Below, piece by piece: positions 6,359 through 9,852 of a stretch of 9,852 nucleotides of DNA. The notes beneath the pieces were generated by a model, which was given only the letters and a program-made list of their open reading frames with translations, did not search any database and was not told the DNA's origin. Both the position numbers and the translations under genes were made by a program. How positions within the stretch are numbered: the first letter of the stretch is position 1; each line of letters begins with the position of its first letter. This stretch comes from Gammaproteobacteria bacterium (GTDB lineage: Bacteria > Pseudomonadota > Gammaproteobacteria > Pseudomonadales > Azotimanducaceae_A): the NCBI GenBank assembly GCA_028819775.1, contig JAPPKV010000039.1:1-9852 (forward strand), read 5' to 3'.

Positions 6359-7042
6359 CTAGCCCATGATCTGCCGCCAAGTCGGCAGGTCCTTGACGGC
6401 AAGGTAAGTGTTCACTTGCTTGGTTTCGGCCATCGTGGCATTGGGCACGTTGCTGTAGTTGTGGCCGGGCAGCAGCAGCGTATCGTCCGGCAGCGCCTTC
6501 AGTTTCTGCAGGCTGTGGTACATCTGCTCGGTGTCGGAGCCGGGCAGATCGACCCGCCCGCAGCCGTCTATGAACAGCGTGTCGCCGGAAACCAGCGTGT
6601 TCTTGATCCGGAAGCACTGGGATCCCGGGGTGTGCCCGGGCGTGTGCAGGAACTCGACCTCGATGGGACCCACCGAGAGCTTGTCCCCGGAGTCGACCTT
6701 GACCATGTCGGAGTCGGATATGCCCGTCACCCGCTTCACGCCGCCGGCCTCTTCGCGGTGCGCGTACACCTTCACCGGGTTCTTGGCGAGGAGTTCGGTG
6801 ACTCCGGCTATGCTGCGTCCGCCCATGCCGCCGCCGATGTGGTCCGGGTGATAGTGGGTGGCCAGCGCAGCGGTCAAGGTGTAGTCGCGTTTCGCCAGAT
6901 GGTTCAACAAGCCGCCGATGTCCCACGCCGGATCCACCACGGCGACCTCCCGCGTGGAACGCGAGCCGACGATGTAGGTGAAGTTCGCCATCGGCCCGAT
7001 CTGGATCTGTTCTACGATCAGTTCGTGTTCTTCGTTGCTCAT
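6359..7042 (-). CDS. Metallo-beta-lactamase-fold hydrolase, glyoxalase II-like (227 aa)
   Basis: MBL-fold metallohydrolase resembling the hydroxyacylglutathione hydrolase/persulfide dioxygenase group; probably cytoplasmic. The metal motif HYHPDH gives H63, H65, D67 and H68; further ligands are H137 in HTPGHTPGS, D154 in SGDTLF and H194 in LPGHNYS, so a two-metal site looks intact. CGRVDLPGSD (161-170) is typical of the glyoxalase II-like branch. At 227 residues it is shorter than classical GloB (about 250) and lacks an obvious C-terminal helical glutathione-binding domain, so the thiol partner is uncertain. A thioester hydrolase, lactonase or sulfur-metabolism role remains possible. The start is ATG 7042 with AAAGGGG 5 nt upstream; an in-frame ATG eight codons earlier (MKAKGAP) overlaps that site and has no ribosome-binding site of its own. 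It lies 46 nt after the isomerase-like gene and 20 nt before the crotonase. Confidence 0.9.
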   Translation of the reverse strand: MSNEEHELIVEQIQIGPMANFTYIVGSRSTREVAVVDPAWDIGGLLNHLAKRDYTLTAALATHYHPDHIGGGMGGRSIAGVTELLAKNPVKVYAHREEAGGVKRVTGISDSDMVKVDSGDKLSVGPIEVEFLHTPGHTPGSQCFRIKNTLVSGDTLFIDGCGRVDLPGSDTEQMYHSLQKLKALPDDTLLLPGHNYSNVPNATMAETKQVNTYLAVKDLPTWRQIMG

Positions 7043-7047
7043 GGGTG

Positions 7048-7054
7048 CCCCTTT
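7048..7054 (-). promoter_or_regulatory. Ribosome-binding site of the MBL hydrolase
   Basis: AAAGGGG on the minus strand, 5 nt before ATG 7042. It sits in a 46-nt gap that also holds a small CCCC/GGGG hairpin directly after the upstream gene's stop. The site decides between two close in-frame ATG codons. Confidence 0.7.
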
Positions 7055-7088
7055 AGCTTTCATTTGAACACGAATCCCCACCGCGGGG

Positions 7089-7943
7089 TTATGTCTCCGT
7101 GGCGACAAGGACTTCGGCTTCGGCCTCGGCGCGCATTTCGGCGGCCACCGGTGCAAGGAAAGCCGTCCTCGCCTGGAAGCGATGCTCTCGGCAGCGCAGT
7201 GCTCCGCGAACCACCCATCCCACCGACCAGGGCGTTACGCCGAATGCGCTTCGATTCGGCACCCGGTGACGGGCCACCGTGAAGTCGGCGGTACGGGCGA
7301 TGGCCGATACGCCACCTTCGTCCGGTGAGGAGATGATGGGCTCCACGGACAGGTCCATCGCAGCAACCGCCGCGTCGACATCCCAGCCCTGTTGGGTCAC
7401 GACCGGTTGGCTGGCTGCGAGTATCTTGCGTTCGAAAACGGGCGTTTGGAACTCGATCACGTGCACACCCTTGAGCAGCGAATGCGGCACCCTCAGCGGA
7501 ATCGTGACCGCGTCGCCGGGGTGGAGTTCGACGGGGTTCATGAACGACTGGACGGCTTCGATAGCCGCCTCCCCGGCCTCGGCCTCGCCAGCAGCCTCTC
7601 TAACCGCCGCCCGGAATGCCGCCTCGCCCATCCGGTCAAGGACTTCGGGGCGAGGCCCGAACAACATGCGACCCTTCCCGTCGATCCGGTCCACGACGTA
7701 GACCTCCGACTTGGACTCGTGGACCTCTAGATAAAGGTTGCCCGTGGTCGCCTGCAGGGCCTTCAACAGAATCACCGGCTTCGTGCGGCCACGTTCTACG
7801 AGATACTGTGACAGCGGCTCCACCCCCGCCGTTGTGCAGACTCCGCTCTCGCCACGGGCTTCGACGCCGCTGTACCACACCTCCCGGCCCCACGGTTTGG
7901 CGACGGTAACCGGCTGCAGCGTAGAAGGATCTTCCGCCACCAT
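7089..7943 (-). CDS. Class I mannose-6-phosphate isomerase-like cupin protein (284 aa)
   Basis: Resembles type I phosphomannose isomerase, a zinc cupin that interconverts mannose 6-phosphate and fructose 6-phosphate in the cytoplasm. KPWGREVWYSG (16-26) is the family start motif. The zinc site region is LYLEVHESKSEVYVVD (70-85), giving E73, H75 and E80, with H154 in IPLRVPHSLL. In characterised enzymes the first ligand is usually Gln in QVH; here it reads EVH, so the site is altered but still metal-competent on paper. VELHPGDAVTIP (138-149) is a cupin strand. Residues 106-132 and 267-279 are Ala/Glu-rich. The length suits short bacterial forms of about 300 residues. Its ATG shares one base with the TGA stop of the ABC permease (TGATG), implying translational coupling and placing it in the transporter operon. 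Actual mannose-6-phosphate activity is not proven; another sugar phosphate or a binding role is possible. The stop is TAA. Confidence 0.82.
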   Translation of the reverse strand: MVAEDPSTLQPVTVAKPWGREVWYSGVEARGESGVCTTAGVEPLSQYLVERGRTKPVILLKALQATTGNLYLEVHESKSEVYVVDRIDGKGRMLFGPRPEVLDRMGEAAFRAAVREAAGEAEAGEAAIEAVQSFMNPVELHPGDAVTIPLRVPHSLLKGVHVIEFQTPVFERKILAASQPVVTQQGWDVDAAVAAMDLSVEPIISSPDEGGVSAIARTADFTVARHRVPNRSAFGVTPWSVGWVVRGALRCREHRFQARTAFLAPVAAEMRAEAEAEVLVATET

Positions 7944-9661
7944 CAGTCCACCGGCGTGTTGATTGCTTCGAGGATGCGTTCCTCCTGTGCCGGCATGGTT
8001 TTCGCTTGATGCAGCACGGCATCCCGGTACCACACGGCTGCAATTCCAAGTTCCAGGATCGACGAGATCAAGTAGAGGGGAATCGCCCACCCGGCATCGG
8101 CGACCAAACGTTCCAGTGCGAGTACACCCGCGGTCGCCAGCATGATCACCCCAACGACGAGGGCGGTGCCGAGCAATGCGCCCAGATTCGACGCCACCGC
8201 CTCGCCACGCTGTTTCAGCGACATGAAGGATGCGGCCCATGGCCCCGTGATCGAAAAGTGGTTTCCGATCATGAACAACACGAGGCAGAACACCATGAGT
8301 TGCAGGACGGACGCCAGGAAGTGGGTTGCGGGCTGGGGCCATAGCAACTGCGTGGCGACCAGCGCCGCGAGCCCCGGACCCAGGGTGATGGGCACCAAGC
8401 CGAGGTTCTTGCCGAACAGTACGAGGTGTCGAGGCGGACCCGTGGCAAGCAGAACGCGGAACCCGCCCCGGTCCCAACCAAAGACGTTGATGGCGAACGC
8501 CATTGGTCCGAACGAACAGAGAGCGGCCAACCCCAACCCTAGGTACGGTTGGGCTTTGGAAATCTCCTCGAACCGCAGGGCCGCCAACGCCACGAATAGG
8601 AGAACCAGAATCGGGGCCATTACAGCTTGCTTGCCATGCGGCGAACGAGTCCACTGCCGAAGTGAAGCCCGACCGACCGTGGCGGGTATGGCCGGGAAGG
8701 CTCTCCAATAGGCCGCCGCGATCCGCCGTCGCCGAATGCGCGAACCCGACGCCGGCTCGCCTCCGGTCGCCCGGCGCCCCCGTTCGCTGCGCCGGTAGAC
8801 CCGTAGCGCCGACCGGTACGAACGTCTCAAGCTCCATCCGACGATCGCCAAAAGCCCCAACGTGCCAGCCGCAGCCGGCCAGAAGCGATCCCGTTTCGCC
8901 TGGTAGGCGCCGTAGGCCAGCCAGGCCGGCGGCACCGCGAGGTTCATTGCCAGCAACCGGTGCGACGCCTCCCCGGAATCGAACGGTTCGACCTCTACCT
9001 GCTCCCTAGACCCACGGTCCGAACTGTCGAGCGTGTCCCAGGATTGAACCAGCAGGTATAGGTTCGGCGCTTGGATCAGCAGCATGGCAACCGTGAAGGA
9101 GACCGCCACGACGGTTCCACGCCGACGCTTGTTCACCATCAAGGCCGCGAGGAAGGTCTGCAACTGGCGGGTCAGGGCTATGACACACCAGAACGAGGCC
9201 AGGGCAAGCGGCAACAGGATGGCTTGACCGGGTCCCAGGGCGAAAGTCGACGCCAGCGACAGGCCCAGCAGCGCGGCACCGAATATCAGCGGCGACGGCT
9301 GCAGATGCAGGGCGATGGCGTTGAGTATGAAGACGTCGCTCGGGGTCAGCGGGAGATGCAGGAAGTTCTGCATCGAGAGTGCGTCGGCGACCCGCAGATC
9401 CGTGGCCATTCCCCACACCCGAAAGAACAGGAATGCCATCAGGACGCCGTCCCACGCCCAAAGGACACCCACCGGCGATGCGTTGGGCAGCAGGAAAAAC
9501 CCGAGCAACAACGCCAGCAGGAAGGCGCCTCCGGCAACCACCGCGCTGATCGCCACCAGGAACGCGCCGAGACTTCGCATTGCCGGACCCAGTCGGTGCC
9601 AGCGACGTCGCAGCAGCGTCCGGTACAACGAGAACACGGCATTGCGTTGGCGTCGATTCAC
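7943..9661 (-). CDS. ABC-type exporter permease, integral membrane protein (572 aa)
   Basis: Large inner-membrane protein, read as the permease of an ABC exporter because it directly follows an ABC ATPase gene. I count about 12 hydrophobic segments, at roughly 31-58, 65-82, 122-143, 147-164, 183-205, 259-277, 347-363, 373-395, 424-441, 446-467, 492-515 and 524-545. The first half and second half (after 340) look like two six-segment units joined by a strongly basic Arg-rich cytoplasmic stretch (279-320), so it may be a fused pair of ABC-2-like half-permeases. The N-terminus (YRTLLRRRWHRLG) is amphipathic and basic. There is no signal peptide or periplasmic binding domain. The substrate is unknown. 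The start is GTG at 9661, directly adjoining the ATPase TAG, with GGAG 5 nt before it. The stop TGA overlaps the start of the isomerase-like gene. Confidence 0.85.
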   Translation of the reverse strand: MNRRQRNAVFSLYRTLLRRRWHRLGPAMRSLGAFLVAISAVVAGGAFLLALLLGFFLLPNASPVGVLWAWDGVLMAFLFFRVWGMATDLRVADALSMQNFLHLPLTPSDVFILNAIALHLQPSPLIFGAALLGLSLASTFALGPGQAILLPLALASFWCVIALTRQLQTFLAALMVNKRRRGTVVAVSFTVAMLLIQAPNLYLLVQSWDTLDSSDRGSREQVEVEPFDSGEASHRLLAMNLAVPPAWLAYGAYQAKRDRFWPAAAGTLGLLAIVGWSLRRSYRSALRVYRRSERGRRATGGEPASGSRIRRRRIAAAYWRAFPAIPATVGRASLRQWTRSPHGKQAVMAPILVLLFVALAALRFEEISKAQPYLGLGLAALCSFGPMAFAINVFGWDRGGFRVLLATGPPRHLVLFGKNLGLVPITLGPGLAALVATQLLWPQPATHFLASVLQLMVFCLVLFMIGNHFSITGPWAASFMSLKQRGEAVASNLGALLGTALVVGVIMLATAGVLALERLVADAGWAIPLYLISSILELGIAAVWYRDAVLHQAKTMPAQEERILEAINTPVD

Positions 9662-9852
9662 CTAGGCTCCGTCCTCACGCAGCCAGCTGAGTTCGGAGCG
9701 CATGCCGCCCGCATCGCCAACGCGTTCGATGAACACGGATTCGAGCGTGCGTCCCGCCAACGAGGACAACGGTGCTTCGTACACCAAGCGCCCATGGTCG
9801 ATGATGCCGACGTGGCTGCACAGGCGTTCGATGACGTCGAGCACGTGGGAGG
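9662..9852 (-). CDS. ABC transporter ATP-binding protein, C-terminal end (truncated by window edge)
   Basis: Only the last 62 codons are present. The visible start, SHVLDVIERLCSHVGIIDHG, is the typical region after the Walker B/D-loop: the H of SHVLDV is the switch (H-loop) histidine, followed by the RLV-type strand HGRLVYEAPLSSL. The rest (LAGRTLESVFIERVG, then a short tail) matches the end of ABC-2-type exporter ATPases, which often carry a LExxF segment. Walker A, Q-loop and signature motifs lie beyond the right edge. It would energise the permease encoded immediately downstream; the two genes abut with no spacer (TAG then GTG). Confidence 0.9.
   Translation of the reverse strand, partial: SHVLDVIERLCSHVGIIDHGRLVYEAPLSSLAGRTLESVFIERVGDAGGMRSELSWLREDGA
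9667..9670 (-). promoter_or_regulatory. Ribosome-binding site of the ABC permease inside the ATPase gene
   Basis: GGAG on the minus strand, 5 nt before the GTG at 9661 and within the last codons of the ATPase gene. It supports the GTG start and coupled translation of the two transporter subunits. Confidence 0.65.

Noticed and set aside
6618..6652. Short tandem repeat of GTGTGCCCGG type
   Set aside because: It encodes the HTPGHTPG metal-site motif of the MBL fold, which is repetitive at protein level; no separate function is needed.
6339..6926. 196-residue upstream extension of the crotonase frame
   Set aside because: Overlaps the MBL gene in another frame; the strong ribosome-binding site at 6344-6349 fixes the start at 6338.
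7075..7090. CCCC/GGGG hairpin at the end of the isomerase-like gene as a terminator
   Set aside because: Only a 4-bp stem with no U-run; too weak to call, and the downstream MBL gene is close enough to be cotranscribed.
5298..7282. Two long plus-strand frames (354 and 308 residues) opposite the crotonase and MBL genes
   Set aside because: Shadows of well-supported minus-strand genes; compositionally skewed translations with no recognisable domain.
7944..8837. 298-residue upstream extension of the isomerase-like frame
   Set aside because: It overlaps the permease coding sequence in another frame and looks like frame-shifted membrane protein; the family start motif KPWGREVW begins 16 residues after ATG 7943.

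Overview
The window is about 9.85 kb of GC-rich, densely coding bacterial chromosome with nine genes and little intergenic space. The organism is probably a Gram-negative proteobacterium. The evidence is a TonB-dependent outer-membrane receptor with an Ala-Gln signal-peptide end, a proteobacterial-style 324-residue malate dehydrogenase, and a GTAG-type REP/REPIN palindrome of the kind best known from Gammaproteobacteria. Nothing narrows the lineage further; a marine or host-associated gammaproteobacterium is a guess. I see no rRNA, tRNA, CRISPR array, integrase, transposase or insertion sequence.

Layout: on the minus strand, read right to left, a first block holds the C-terminal end of an ABC ATPase (cut by the window edge), a roughly 12-segment ABC permease, a class I mannose-6-phosphate isomerase-like cupin that overlaps the permease stop by one base, a metallo-beta-lactamase-fold hydrolase, and a crotonase-fold protein. 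The spacings (0 nt, 1-nt overlap, 46 nt, 20 nt) suggest one operon or two closely spaced ones. This block meets the malate dehydrogenase gene tail to tail at an imperfect palindrome that supplies the stop codons of both genes.

In the middle, two plus-strand genes, a Nudix hydrolase and malate dehydrogenase, are separated by 42 nt. The Nudix gene diverges over only 54 bp from a second minus-strand block: a large arylsulfatase without signal peptide, a GNAT acetyltransferase 19 nt downstream, then, after a 162-nt leader with several small dyads, the N-terminal third of a TonB-dependent receptor (cut by the left edge).

Together the genes suggest central metabolism (malate dehydrogenase), acyl-CoA and thioester chemistry (crotonase, MBL hydrolase), an ABC exporter tied to a sugar-phosphate isomerase-like enzyme, and possible uptake and desulfation of a sulfated substrate (receptor plus sulfatase). 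The last two links are inference from position only. The most unusual items are the stop-codon-donating REPIN, a crotonase lacking both catalytic glutamates of the hydratase, and the ABC permease/isomerase coupling. No complete new defence or mobile system is visible.
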